From Ulvibacterium sp965248315 (GTDB lineage Bacteria; Bacteroidota; Bacteroidia; Flavobacteriales; Flavobacteriaceae): a stretch of DNA of 64,000 nucleotides. The translations under genes and the position numbers were made by a program. The notes beneath the pieces are model-generated. The model worked only from the letters and a program-made list of their open reading frames with translations, was not told the DNA's origin and did no database searches. Positions 56,293-64,000 of this stretch are shown here, one piece after another (within the stretch, counting starts at the first letter, position 1; each line of letters begins with the position of its first letter). Location of the stretch: contig NZ_CBDFIX010000002.1 of assembly GCF_965248315.1 (NCBI RefSeq), positions 3,224,001 through 3,288,000 of the forward strand. Reading direction: 5' to 3'.

Positions 56293-56411
56293 TGTTCCAA
56301 TTATTGGTTGTACCCCAAATTAACCAAAAAATGGGGAAACGCTACCGACCTCTAATTTTTCATCGCAATACAAACGCATAAAAGATGAGACGAAAAGAGA
56401 CAATAATATCT

Positions 56412-56930
56412 TTAGCTTCGCTCCATCCTCAATATTACAAATGCCTCATCGTCACTACCATCTCCATCAACGTCGTATTCTACTGGTCCGGTGATGGTGA
56501 ACACTCCGTTATTCAAAGAGCCTTGTATAGTTTCTGGATCATTGGGAGCATCATCATATCTCACTGTAAACAATCCTGCGCAGAACGCCAAATCCCCAGT
56601 GGTCGATTCGCTCGATGCACCGTTTTCCGTAATAAGCAAGGTAAATGCACCGTTGGACTGAACATTGAGCGTCGCCGTCCCGCCTTCTGCAACAACATCA
56701 ATTTGTTGTGACGTTCCAGGAATGTCAAAATTGGCCTGTGTTGCGGTCCAGTTTCCGGCTACATCCGATATTGAAAAATTAGGTCCGTCAAGGGAACAGT
56801 CAGAAAAATTAATCCCCCCTTCCTCATCCTCATCACTGCTACAGGACATCATTGAAAAACCTGAGGCAAATAAGAACGATATCAACAACATGTTTTTGAC
56901 CATCGATTGCTTAAAAAGATTTTTATCCAT
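56412..56930 (-). CDS. Lipocalin-like lipoprotein
   Basis: Lipobox M-M-S-C at about residue 30, followed by an acidic SSDEDEEGG linker. The rest is beta-rich with a lipocalin-like beginning (VAGNWTATQANFDIP) and a later DVDGDGSDDEAFVILRM, an acidic Ca-binding-like loop. The first ATG gives 172 residues; a second ATG nine residues on (56903) gives a more usual lipoprotein signal. Ligand unknown. Confidence 0.75.
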   Translation of the reverse strand: MDKNLFKQSMVKNMLLISFLFASGFSMMSCSSDEDEEGGINFSDCSLDGPNFSISDVAGNWTATQANFDIPGTSQQIDVVAEGGTATLNVQSNGAFTLLITENGASSESTTGDLAFCAGLFTVRYDDAPNDPETIQGSLNNGVFTITGPVEYDVDGDGSDDEAFVILRMERS

Positions 56931-57003
56931 CAGTCCTTAAGATACAAAAAAAAATATAAAACACTGTATTTTAATAGTTTAAATGCTATATAGAGGGTGC
57001 CTT

Positions 57004-57108
57004 ATGATGAAGGTATCCCAAAAACTGTCGATACCTCTAGTGGGTCAAAGATCCATAAATGTGCCTAATTGGTCACCGGACGGCAAGTATATTGCATTAA
57101 AGCTTTAG
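57004..57108 (+). pseudogene. Possible remnant of a TolB-like PD40 beta-propeller gene
   Basis: A 34-codon frame ends VPNWSPDGKYIALKL before a stop. NWSPDGKYIA is the core strand of a PD40/TolB-like propeller blade, normally one of several. No further blades are found on either side, so this looks like a leftover piece of a deleted gene. The short match could also be chance. Confidence 0.35.
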
Positions 57109-57267
57109 AAAATGGGGTGAAACCATGTCAAGTAGGTGCGGAGTCGCCAAACATGATCTCTATAGTGTTTGACTTTGTGTTAAAAAAGTGAATACCGGGC
57201 AATCCAGGATGGTTATAAAATCATTTGGAATCATTAAAAAACTTATATGGGCTGGAAGCAGCCATAA

Positions 57268-57915
57268 CTATTTTAAAATATCTGTCCCCAACAACTTCAT
57301 ATCTAAATCATACCAGGTCCTTTTGACAGGCATTATCGTTCCGTTTACGTTCTTGCTTCCTTCGTTATACACGATTTCCCCGCCACTATCATCTTTTTTA
57401 ACGAACTTAAAGCCCGCCAAATAAAAAGAGCCTTTGTCGATGTAAAAGTCCCAATTTTCTTTTTCATAATCAATGTGGATCACATACACCGGCACCTTAT
57501 TGATCAATGCTTCTTTATAGGCTTCCTTTACCTGGATTCCGGGATCGAAGAACTTGGCATGCATCCCCCAAATGTAAGGATAGAACTTTGAGGCCCATTC
57601 ATAGTCCTCACAGCTGGAATTGTCGTTATGTGCGATACAAGTATCCTGCCGGAATTCCAAGTGTACTTCGCGAAACAGATTATGATACTCAAACGTATTG
57701 GCCTTGTTATCGATTTTTAGATGGATACGCTCCGTGTTATTATCGCTAAAAATGCTTTTACTTTCCAGTTCCAAGGCTACCACCTTATCATACCAGCGAC
57801 CCTTCGCATCATGATATTCCTGGCACTTCAGGGCGATTTCCTTACTGGTTAAGGGCTTGGAAGTACAGGAAATCACTAAAAAAACGAATAGGAACAGATA
57901 GCCTTTATATTTCAT
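57268..57915 (-). CDS. DUF6503-type lipoprotein
   Basis: ATG at 57915 gives a lipoprotein signal with lipobox V-I-S-C at about residue 16 (in-frame ATG at 57942 adds nine residues). The mature domain is a half-barrel-like beta fold similar to LolA-type outer membrane lipoprotein-sorting proteins, and the gene fits the DUF6503 group of Bacteroidota. Features include ALKCQEYHDAKGRWYDKVV and the final VNGTIMPVKRTWYDLDMKLL. Function unknown. Confidence 0.75.
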   Translation of the reverse strand: MKYKGYLFLFVFLVISCTSKPLTSKEIALKCQEYHDAKGRWYDKVVALELESKSIFSDNNTERIHLKIDNKANTFEYHNLFREVHLEFRQDTCIAHNDNSSCEDYEWASKFYPYIWGMHAKFFDPGIQVKEAYKEALINKVPVYVIHIDYEKENWDFYIDKGSFYLAGFKFVKKDDSGGEIVYNEGSKNVNGTIMPVKRTWYDLDMKLLGTDILK

Positions 57916-58162
57916 AAGTTGAGATAGCAAGAAGAAGGTCAAATGTACTATTAATGTTCAATATGACCACATTTCACTGTACCGAGAGTTGTGTCCAAGG
58001 TGGCAACCAAGGCGATATAGACCCGCAAGCCGGGTGAAGAATGCGTGATTAAAAAAACGATAAATTTTCTTTGAATTCCCCTAAAATCAAAGCGAAATAC
58101 AACCTTGCCTGTGATTATGGTACACCATTTGATGGTTTACCTGATGTACCAAAACCAATCCA

Positions 58163-58780
58163 ATGAGTGAAATGTTCAAAAGGCCAATGCTAGTGGTCAT
58201 TCTTCTTTGCGCTATCCATCCTTTAACCGCACAGAAAAAATCGTTCCAGGAGGGATACATTATTGCACTGAACGGGGATACCATCCCAGGGCTCGTTAAG
58301 GATCGATCGCCAGAACCCTTTGTTTCCCTGTACAACAAGATTCGTTTTAGGGAAGCGGGCAGGTCCCGTACCAAGAAGTATGGGCCCAACGATATTTTGG
58401 GGTACGGGTATCAGGGGCAACATTTTCTATCCATGCTGTTCCGGGAAGAAAGTACTTTCTTTAAGTTCCGATATTATACGGATGAGGCGGCACCACACGT
58501 ATTTTTGAAGGTAATCCACCAATCGGAGGGGCTCATCTATTTTGAATATCTTTTTGTTCATGATGACAATTCCTATCTGGATGCCTTTCCTTTATTTTAC
58601 AGGCCCGGAGACCCGGAAATGGTTCGGGTGACCCAAGGCCTTTTTGGGTTTAAAAAGAAACAGCTCGCGGCCTATTTTCCCAATTGTCCGGCACTGACCA
58701 AGGCACTTTACGAGGATACTCCATCCCTTAGAACGGTTCCCGAGCTTTATGCGTTTTGCTTGGCATATTGTGTTCCATAA
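58163..58780 (+). CDS. Exported protein of unknown function
   Basis: Signal peptide about 1-23 (HPLTAQ). The start of the mature part, FQEGYIIALNGDTIPGLVKD, is a common opening of uncharacterised Bacteroidota exported proteins. It is mixed alpha/beta and ends in CLAYCVP with two late Cys. No enzyme motif seen. It stands alone before the sugar dehydrogenase gene. Confidence 0.7.
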   Translation: MSEMFKRPMLVVILLCAIHPLTAQKKSFQEGYIIALNGDTIPGLVKDRSPEPFVSLYNKIRFREAGRSRTKKYGPNDILGYGYQGQHFLSMLFREESTFFKFRYYTDEAAPHVFLKVIHQSEGLIYFEYLFVHDDNSYLDAFPLFYRPGDPEMVRVTQGLFGFKKKQLAAYFPNCPALTKALYEDTPSLRTVPELYAFCLAYCVP

Positions 58781-58975
58781 ATAACTGGAAAACAAAAAGA
58801 AAATGAAGTTAACGAATACCCCATTGTCATCCCAACCCCATACTTTATTATTATATAGTACGTTACATTATATAGAACGCGGATGTACTTGGTGTCTGTG
58901 GTCATGTTGGGGGTGAACATGATTACCACTACACTAGCTAGTAAAAGCGCTCCAAATAATTTAAAATGGAATACT

Positions 58976-60475
58976 ATGACCCCAATCACCTCAAATCCGT
59001 TTTCCGAGATAACTTTCAAACCAAAGCACACCTATACCACAACGCTATGGGTTGGGTTGTTATTTTTGTCCCTGCTGTTGGGCTGTAACAACTCGGAGGA
59101 TCCCGAGTCGCCCGAAGAAGGAATAAATCCGGGCGATGAAATTGTGGATTTGGAAGGAGTTGCCCTCACCTATAGAAATCAATGTGGTGGTTGCCATGGA
59201 CAGGACCTGGGCTCCTTTGTGGAACGCGAATGGACTTATGGCAATTCCCTGGAAGAGGTGATACAATCCATAACGGATGGGTATGCCAACAATGGTATGC
59301 CCGCCTACGGATCGGCTTTGGGTGCTCAGGAAATCGAGGAACTGACCAATTATATCCTTACCGAGATCGATGGAAAGACCAAAGCGATGTTGGAGGCGGA
59401 AAACCCCGATTTGTCCGGTTTGATCGCATCCGATGACCTGACCTTCCGATTGGAGACCCAAACCGATGATATTCCCGGCATTCCTTGGGGGTTGGAACAA
59501 TTGCCCAATGGCGAAATTTTGGTAACCGAGCGCGGCGGGAGGCTGTTTTTGATAGGGAACAATAAGCAATTGACGGAAGTTACCGGTGTCCCCAATGTGG
59601 CTTCGCAAGGGCAGGGGGGCTTGTTGGACGTGCTCATACATCCCGATTTTGAAAACAATGCATTCGTTTATCTGTCCTATTCCCGGGTCAACCCCAGTAA
59701 TTCCTCTGAACGCTCTACTGCGGTGGCAAGGGCCAGGCTACAGGGGAACAACCTGGTTGAGGTGGAGAACATCTTTACGGCACTGCCGTATATCAATAGT
59801 GGCCAACATTTTGGATCACGACTGGTATTCGACAACAATGGCTACTTATATATTTCCGTAGGTGATCGAGGAAACCGGGATGCGTATCCTCAGGATTTGG
59901 AAAATTCCCACGGAAAAATACACCGTATCCATGACGACGGCGAAATTCCGACCGACAACCCTTTTTACAGTACTCCGGGGGCGGTCAGTTCCATTTTCAC
60001 CTACGGTACGCGCAATCCCCAAGGTATGGACCTGCACCCGGAAACCGGAACGGTTTGGGAAGGCGAGCATGGGCCCCAGGGCGGTGACGAAATCAATATT
60101 TTGGAAGCAGGGAAGAACTACGGTTGGCCCGTGATTTCATACGGTGTCAATTATGATGGAAGCTCATTTACGGACCTTACGGAATTGAACGGTATGGAAC
60201 AGCCCGTATATCACTGGACCCCTTCTATTGCGCCCTGTGGCATGACCTTTGTGTCCAGCGATTTTTACGGAAATTGGAAAAATGACCTGTTCGTCGGTTC
60301 CCTTAAATTCGAATACCTTCATCGTTTAAAGATGAACGGTAACGCGGTCGTTGGCCATGAAACGCTATTGGATGGGATAGGCCGGGTACGTGACGCACAA
60401 ATGGGTACAGATGGTTATCTATATGTTTTGGTAGAGGGGCCCGGCAGATTAATACGCCTGGTGCCCGAGCAATAG
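58976..60475 (+). CDS. Cytochrome c-PQQ sugar dehydrogenase lipoprotein
   Basis: ATG at 58976 precedes a lipoprotein signal with lipobox L-L-G-C at about 37; an earlier in-frame ATG at 58883 would add 31 residues. Residues ~55-130 are a cytochrome c domain with NQCGGCHGQDL (C-x2-C-H) and MPAYGSAL as likely axial Met. The rest is a six-bladed PQQ-dependent glucose/aldose dehydrogenase domain: GQHFGSR (His), GDRGNRDA, YGTRNPQG and GEHGPQGGDEINIL. It would oxidise an aldose with PQQ and pass electrons to its own heme, then to the periplasmic chain. PQQ synthesis genes are not in the window. Confidence 0.92.
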   Translation: MTPITSNPFSEITFKPKHTYTTTLWVGLLFLSLLLGCNNSEDPESPEEGINPGDEIVDLEGVALTYRNQCGGCHGQDLGSFVEREWTYGNSLEEVIQSITDGYANNGMPAYGSALGAQEIEELTNYILTEIDGKTKAMLEAENPDLSGLIASDDLTFRLETQTDDIPGIPWGLEQLPNGEILVTERGGRLFLIGNNKQLTEVTGVPNVASQGQGGLLDVLIHPDFENNAFVYLSYSRVNPSNSSERSTAVARARLQGNNLVEVENIFTALPYINSGQHFGSRLVFDNNGYLYISVGDRGNRDAYPQDLENSHGKIHRIHDDGEIPTDNPFYSTPGAVSSIFTYGTRNPQGMDLHPETGTVWEGEHGPQGGDEINILEAGKNYGWPVISYGVNYDGSSFTDLTELNGMEQPVYHWTPSIAPCGMTFVSSDFYGNWKNDLFVGSLKFEYLHRLKMNGNAVVGHETLLDGIGRVRDAQMGTDGYLYVLVEGPGRLIRLVPEQ

Positions 60476-60654
60476 TACCCCACTTTATTTTGGGTTAGAT
60501 ACCGTGTTTTGTAACTGACCCAACCTTTGACAAGTTTTGCCCTTATAGTTTGGGGATTTTCTTCCTTACTGTAAAACTTCACTATTCAAATTTGTTCTGA
60601 ATCAATGCCAATATGTCATCCTTCTTGGTTTTAGTTTCAACCACTAGCTAAATC

Positions 60655-60882
60655 CTAAATACAAAATGTACCATAATCTGGTAGAGACAGACAAGTCGTA
60701 CAGCGGGGTGGGGGAATGCACAGCACATCAAAGCCCCCATAACTATTGGAGGGGAAGTTGAGCGCATGGAATGAATTGAAGGCCAAAAAATTCAATTTTG
60801 GGACAATTCGTACACGTTTTGTAGCCACTGGCACAAAACCGGCTTTATGATTCAGAAGAATAACTACTTTTAAAATACTCAT
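60655..60882 (-). CDS. Possible small Cys-rich peptide gene
   Basis: A 75-codon frame starting with ATG at 60882, divergent from the metzincin-like gene. The C-terminal third is unusual: LCIPPPRCTTC, then LSLPDYGTFCI, four Cys in 20 residues with a Pro-rich element. The N-terminal part is basic and hydrophobic, without a known leader motif. It could be a bacteriocin-like or RiPP-type precursor, or a chance frame; no modification enzyme lies near. No family recognised. Confidence 0.35.
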   Translation of the reverse strand: MSILKVVILLNHKAGFVPVATKRVRIVPKLNFLAFNSFHALNFPSNSYGGFDVLCIPPPRCTTCLSLPDYGTFCI

Positions 60883-60968
60883 AACCAATTAATTAACGCT
60901 GGTTTATTTCTCCTGTGGGATGGCATCATGGGACAAACGACTATGCTTTAAATCTAAAACTATAAAAT

Positions 60969-62702
60969 ATGGCTTGTAGGGAAGTTTCAACTTGGATAAC
61001 GGAAAACATACTGACGCCCGTTTCACGTTTCATTACAGAAGCTCGGGAAGTCTGCGAAGAAATTGGTCAATGGGTAGAGGAAGAAGTATGGCAACCTGTT
61101 GAAGAATGGGCGAGTAGGGAAGAACGAAGATGCAGGGAACAAGACTGTAATTGGTGGTGTGCGTGTTGCAATAAATGGTTTTGTTGGATTGTGACCGTGG
61201 TTGTCAAAATCGTAACCTGGGTCGTGGTCACCGTTTTAAAATGGGTCGTAACCATTGTTTGTCAGGTAGTAACCCATATTATAGGTATCGTTGTAGAATT
61301 GGTACTTAAGGTCATACATAGATTGGTAACTTTTATCGTGTGTCTTTTTACCGATCCAATACAAGCATTTAAAACCTTATGGGATTTATGGAACGATATT
61401 GTGGACACCATAGAGGATATCATTGATTTTGTAGGTGTACTGCTTGAAGATCTTAAAGGGATACTCAAAGACATTGGCAAACTTTTGGATAGTCTAGGAC
61501 GTTCCTTTTGCATTTTCGGTGATGCTATTTGCGCTTTATTTACTGCTATTTTTGGATTCTTAAGTGGCATACTAAATTGGTTGGAGGATATTGTGGATAT
61601 TATATCCGAAACCCTGGAGGGTATCAAAGATCTAATTGCAGGTATTTTAACATTGAACTGGTGCAGAATCCAAGGAGCGCTGCGAATACTAAATATCCTA
61701 AGACTTATAACTTCAGTGACTCGATTACCGGGACAGCTTTTTTATGTTGGCCCTAAAGAACTGCTCCAGGATAGGGACCTTGAGCGCATCATCGACGAAG
61801 CCCTTGTAGCGGTATTTTCCGAAGACCCGGAGCGCCTGAGTCGTTCCAGAAGAAGGGCTCGCTTAGGAGGCTATCCCATTGGGGTTCCAATGACTATGGA
61901 TCCATGGAGGTTGGCCATCAGAAGTACTGAATTTTTAAGAGGGCTTCACACAGAAGGTGTCCTGAACCTGCATGCTTTGGCCGGCAGGATATCGGATTGC
62001 AGTGGCGAATTTATTTATGGGGCTTTTCATGGGGAGGTCGTTTATACAGGCACATCAACAAAGGTCTCACAAAGTGATATTGATGATTTTATTAGTTTAG
62101 GCCCTGATGCTGTACCCTCATTTACAGTATATCCCATAAAATTGGAAACTTTTAGGGACTACTTGAAATTGGCCAGGCGAAAAGGCTTTCAAATAGGATT
62201 GAATTTCACATGGCCATCAATAAAAGAGGTAGTCGTAAATACAAGTGAATTTGTCCCCTTGCAATCTGACGTAGGTGACGATACTTCACAGCGTAACCTG
62301 TTTCGTCTGATAGGAAGACCTGATACCAATGAAGATCTAAGTACGGTACCCACTGTAGCCGTATTTGGGTATCGGGACCTAAGTTTGAATGGACTTACCT
62401 CATGGTTCCGTCCCAGATTGGAAGAATTCAGCCCGTCCGGAGTCACCTTTAGAACTCGCTTCCCCGAAGTCGCACTACGTTTTGTACCTATCCATGAAAT
62501 AGGTCACTATTATGGACTTAACCATGAGGGTCATGACAATCCATCCTATATTATGTGGGTGCCTCCAATGGGGGGTATTGGTTCGGGTGTGCCGGAATTT
62601 CTGTTTTTATCCGGAGAGGCCAATTTTACCCTTGACAATGCAAGAGATACATGGGATTACATTACAACCACGCAACAAGCACGTGATACCATTCTCCCTT
62701 AA
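60969..62702 (+). CDS. Metzincin-like metalloprotease protein with long hydrophobic Trp/Val-rich N-terminus
   Basis: A 577-residue protein with no ordinary signal peptide. Residues ~50-75 are rich in Cys and Trp (CREQDCNWWCACCNKWFCW), followed to about 235 by a series of amphipathic to hydrophobic helices with recurring V-V/W-V patterns. The C-terminal domain carries a zinc protease motif HEIGHYYGLNH (residues 509-519; H-E-x-x-H-x-x-G-L-x-H) and a Met-turn-like YIMW at 527-530, as in metzincins. The zinc ligands and the catalytic Glu510 are intact. The hydrophobic part may insert into membranes or assemble with itself; this architecture is unusual. A small membrane protein gene follows in 11 bases. 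Confidence 0.75.
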   Translation: MACREVSTWITENILTPVSRFITEAREVCEEIGQWVEEEVWQPVEEWASREERRCREQDCNWWCACCNKWFCWIVTVVVKIVTWVVVTVLKWVVTIVCQVVTHIIGIVVELVLKVIHRLVTFIVCLFTDPIQAFKTLWDLWNDIVDTIEDIIDFVGVLLEDLKGILKDIGKLLDSLGRSFCIFGDAICALFTAIFGFLSGILNWLEDIVDIISETLEGIKDLIAGILTLNWCRIQGALRILNILRLITSVTRLPGQLFYVGPKELLQDRDLERIIDEALVAVFSEDPERLSRSRRRARLGGYPIGVPMTMDPWRLAIRSTEFLRGLHTEGVLNLHALAGRISDCSGEFIYGAFHGEVVYTGTSTKVSQSDIDDFISLGPDAVPSFTVYPIKLETFRDYLKLARRKGFQIGLNFTWPSIKEVVVNTSEFVPLQSDVGDDTSQRNLFRLIGRPDTNEDLSTVPTVAVFGYRDLSLNGLTSWFRPRLEEFSPSGVTFRTRFPEVALRFVPIHEIGHYYGLNHEGHDNPSYIMWVPPMGGIGSGVPEFLFLSGEANFTLDNARDTWDYITTTQQARDTILP

Positions 62703-62713
62703 AAGCAAACAAA

Positions 62714-63067
62714 ATGATCTACTCAATTAAGGATAGGAATAGTATACGTCAATTAAAGCTGGATAAAAGCATAAAAAGACGATTCAGGAAAATTCAGTTG
62801 GACGATTCGTTTGGTAAGGATGAAAAGTTTGTACGAAAACTAAACAAACACTTTTTTGCGTGCGGTTGTCAAGAAGGAGCATTTTTAGTCACTTTGACCT
62901 TATTTGTATTGATTTTTTTGTTTTTATATTCTGAGCCTTCCTATTTAAAAAAATGGTGGGGAATTCCAGTATCCTTAATTATAGCAGCAATTACGGGCAA
63001 GCTAATAGGTATATTGAATTCCAGGTTTCAATTACGCAGAATGCTGGAGAAATTGGAGACCATGTGA
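62714..63067 (+). CDS. Small two-helix membrane protein
   Basis: 117 residues: a basic N-terminal part (DKSIKRRFRKIQLDDSFGKD), then two hydrophobic helices (about 55-73 and 79-96) and a basic end. It starts 11 bases after the metzincin-like gene and probably shares its transcript, so it may anchor or inhibit that protein (inference). No family recognised. Confidence 0.65.
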   Translation: MIYSIKDRNSIRQLKLDKSIKRRFRKIQLDDSFGKDEKFVRKLNKHFFACGCQEGAFLVTLTLFVLIFLFLYSEPSYLKKWWGIPVSLIIAAITGKLIGILNSRFQLRRMLEKLETM

Positions 63068-63121
63068 CTACGTCAACTAAAAGTGTACTATTATGATAAT
63101 AAATCAAGAGACACTTTTGAC

Positions 63122-64000
63122 ATGGAAAAAACAAGGGAAATCGAACAATACTTAAGGTGGAAGTTCAAACTAAGGGTGCTGGAATTCGCAAAGGACTATG
63201 GAAAGGTCAAGGAAACCTGTGAAATGTTCAATGTTAGCAGGAGCAGTTATTTTAATTGGAAAAGAAAGTATGAGAAAGATGGCGCGGAGGGTCTTTTAAG
63301 GAAAAGAAGAGGGATTGATACCTACCCAAATAGAATCGATCAAAAGACTGTTGATCTTATATTGAACCTTAGAAAGGAGCACAAACTTGGCACATGGCGT
63401 ATCAAATGGTATTTGGAAAGATATCATGACATCAATGTTTCCGAATCAAGTGTCTTTAGAACCTTGAAAAGGAATGGCATAAAACCACTCAAGCGTAACG
63501 TTACCAGAAAGGCAATGGGACCGAAACGGTATGCCAAGGAAACCCCGGGGCACCATGTTCAAGTGGATGTCAAGTTCTTGATATTCAATACCGTCGAGGG
63601 GAAAAAGATAAAACGTTACCAGTACACGGCAATCGATGATTGTACACGTATCAGGGCATTGAAAGTATATGAAAGGCACAACCAATCAAGTCCCATTGAC
63701 TGTATGGATTATGTGGTAAGTAAGTTCCCGTTCCGAATCCATACCGTCCAGACCGACAACGGGCACGAGTTCCAATCCAAGTTCAACTGGCATGTAAAGG
63801 ACCTTGGCATGGAGCATCGCTATATAAAGCCTGGAAGGCCACAGCTCAACGGAAAGGTGGAACGGTCGCACCTCACGGACAAAAAGGAGTTCTATCAGCT
63901 AATGGACTACTCTGACGACGTGGATTTGAAAAAGAAAATAAAGCAATGGGAAGACTTTTATAACTTTGATAGACCACATGGTGCATTCAAGGGAAAGACA
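63122..64000 (+). CDS. IS481-like DDE transposase, 3' end outside window
   Basis: The frame runs without a stop from ATG at 63122 to the window end (293 codons). N-terminal helix-turn-helix (about 20-60; VKETCEMFNVSRSSYFNWKR), an HTH_32-type linker, and an rve integrase core with the catalytic residues: Asp in HVQVDVKF, Asp in VQTDNGHEF, Glu in QLNGKVERSH. The end YNFDRPHGAFKGKT is the family's late motif. It moves its insertion sequence by DDE transposition. The left inverted repeat should lie in 63068-63121; it cannot be confirmed because the right end is not in the window. Confidence 0.9.
   Translation, partial: MEKTREIEQYLRWKFKLRVLEFAKDYGKVKETCEMFNVSRSSYFNWKRKYEKDGAEGLLRKRRGIDTYPNRIDQKTVDLILNLRKEHKLGTWRIKWYLERYHDINVSESSVFRTLKRNGIKPLKRNVTRKAMGPKRYAKETPGHHVQVDVKFLIFNTVEGKKIKRYQYTAIDDCTRIRALKVYERHNQSSPIDCMDYVVSKFPFRIHTVQTDNGHEFQSKFNWHVKDLGMEHRYIKPGRPQLNGKVERSHLTDKKEFYQLMDYSDDVDLKKKIKQWEDFYNFDRPHGAFKGKT

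Overview
This window looks like a chromosomal segment of a member of the Flavobacteriaceae (Bacteroidota), probably a free-living aquatic or marine strain. The reasons are: moderately AT-rich DNA; genes without clear Shine-Dalgarno sequences; several matches to the Bacteroidota core promoter (TTG, 17-23 nt, TAnnTTTG); and family content typical of the phylum (outer membrane beta-barrel receptors, many LytS/LytTR two-component pairs, DUF1080, DUF2911, DUF2490 and DUF6503 proteins, lipoproteins with a Cys just after a short signal). Genus is not resolved. No rRNA, tRNA or CRISPR array was recognised.

Layout. 1-4.3 kb: end of an AraC-type regulator, an MBL-fold hydrolase and a divergent outer membrane receptor with a perfect hairpin just before its start. 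4.5-7.6 kb: LytS/LytTR pair 1 and a membrane protein. 7.7-11.8 kb: secreted proteins, including one built from about ten copies of an S-S-D-H-H repeat. 11.8-18.6 kb: LytS kinase, a LytS-like protein that has lost its catalytic residues, LytTR regulator, then two MORN-type proteins flanking a DUF2490 protein. 18.7-22.1 kb: DUF1080 lipoprotein, Gfo/Idh/MocA oxidoreductase, MscS channel. 22.5-26.4 kb: cold-shock protein, LytS/LytTR pair 3, phosphatidylserine decarboxylase. 26.6-30.6 kb: two unusual leaderless Ig-like proteins and a class III adenylate cyclase. 30.6-41.4 kb: serine deaminase, TauE/SafE permease, FabD, metallophosphatase, LRR lipoprotein, 2H phosphoesterase, an acidic coiled-coil protein and a dienelactone hydrolase. 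41.5-45.4 kb: LytS/LytTR pair 4 and a serine hydrolase.

45.5-52.2 kb is the most striking region: a compact zinc-starvation island. Two convergent operons (merC-like, DUF1826, a 47-codon small gene, COG0523 GTPase on +; His-rich lipoprotein, yidD, hisI, folE, a Fur/Zur regulator, cysS on -) each begin with two palindromes of the form TGCAAC-N3-GTTGCA spaced about 40 bp. At both ends these palindromes overlap the -33 and -7 elements of a consensus Bacteroidota promoter, which is the arrangement expected for repression by the Zur protein encoded inside the island.

52.4-64 kb: second DUF1080 lipoprotein, orphan anti-sigma-like gene, DPP-IV peptidase, small lipoproteins, cytochrome c-PQQ sugar dehydrogenase, a metzincin-like protein with a long hydrophobic N-terminal region, and a DDE transposase that runs off the end of the window.
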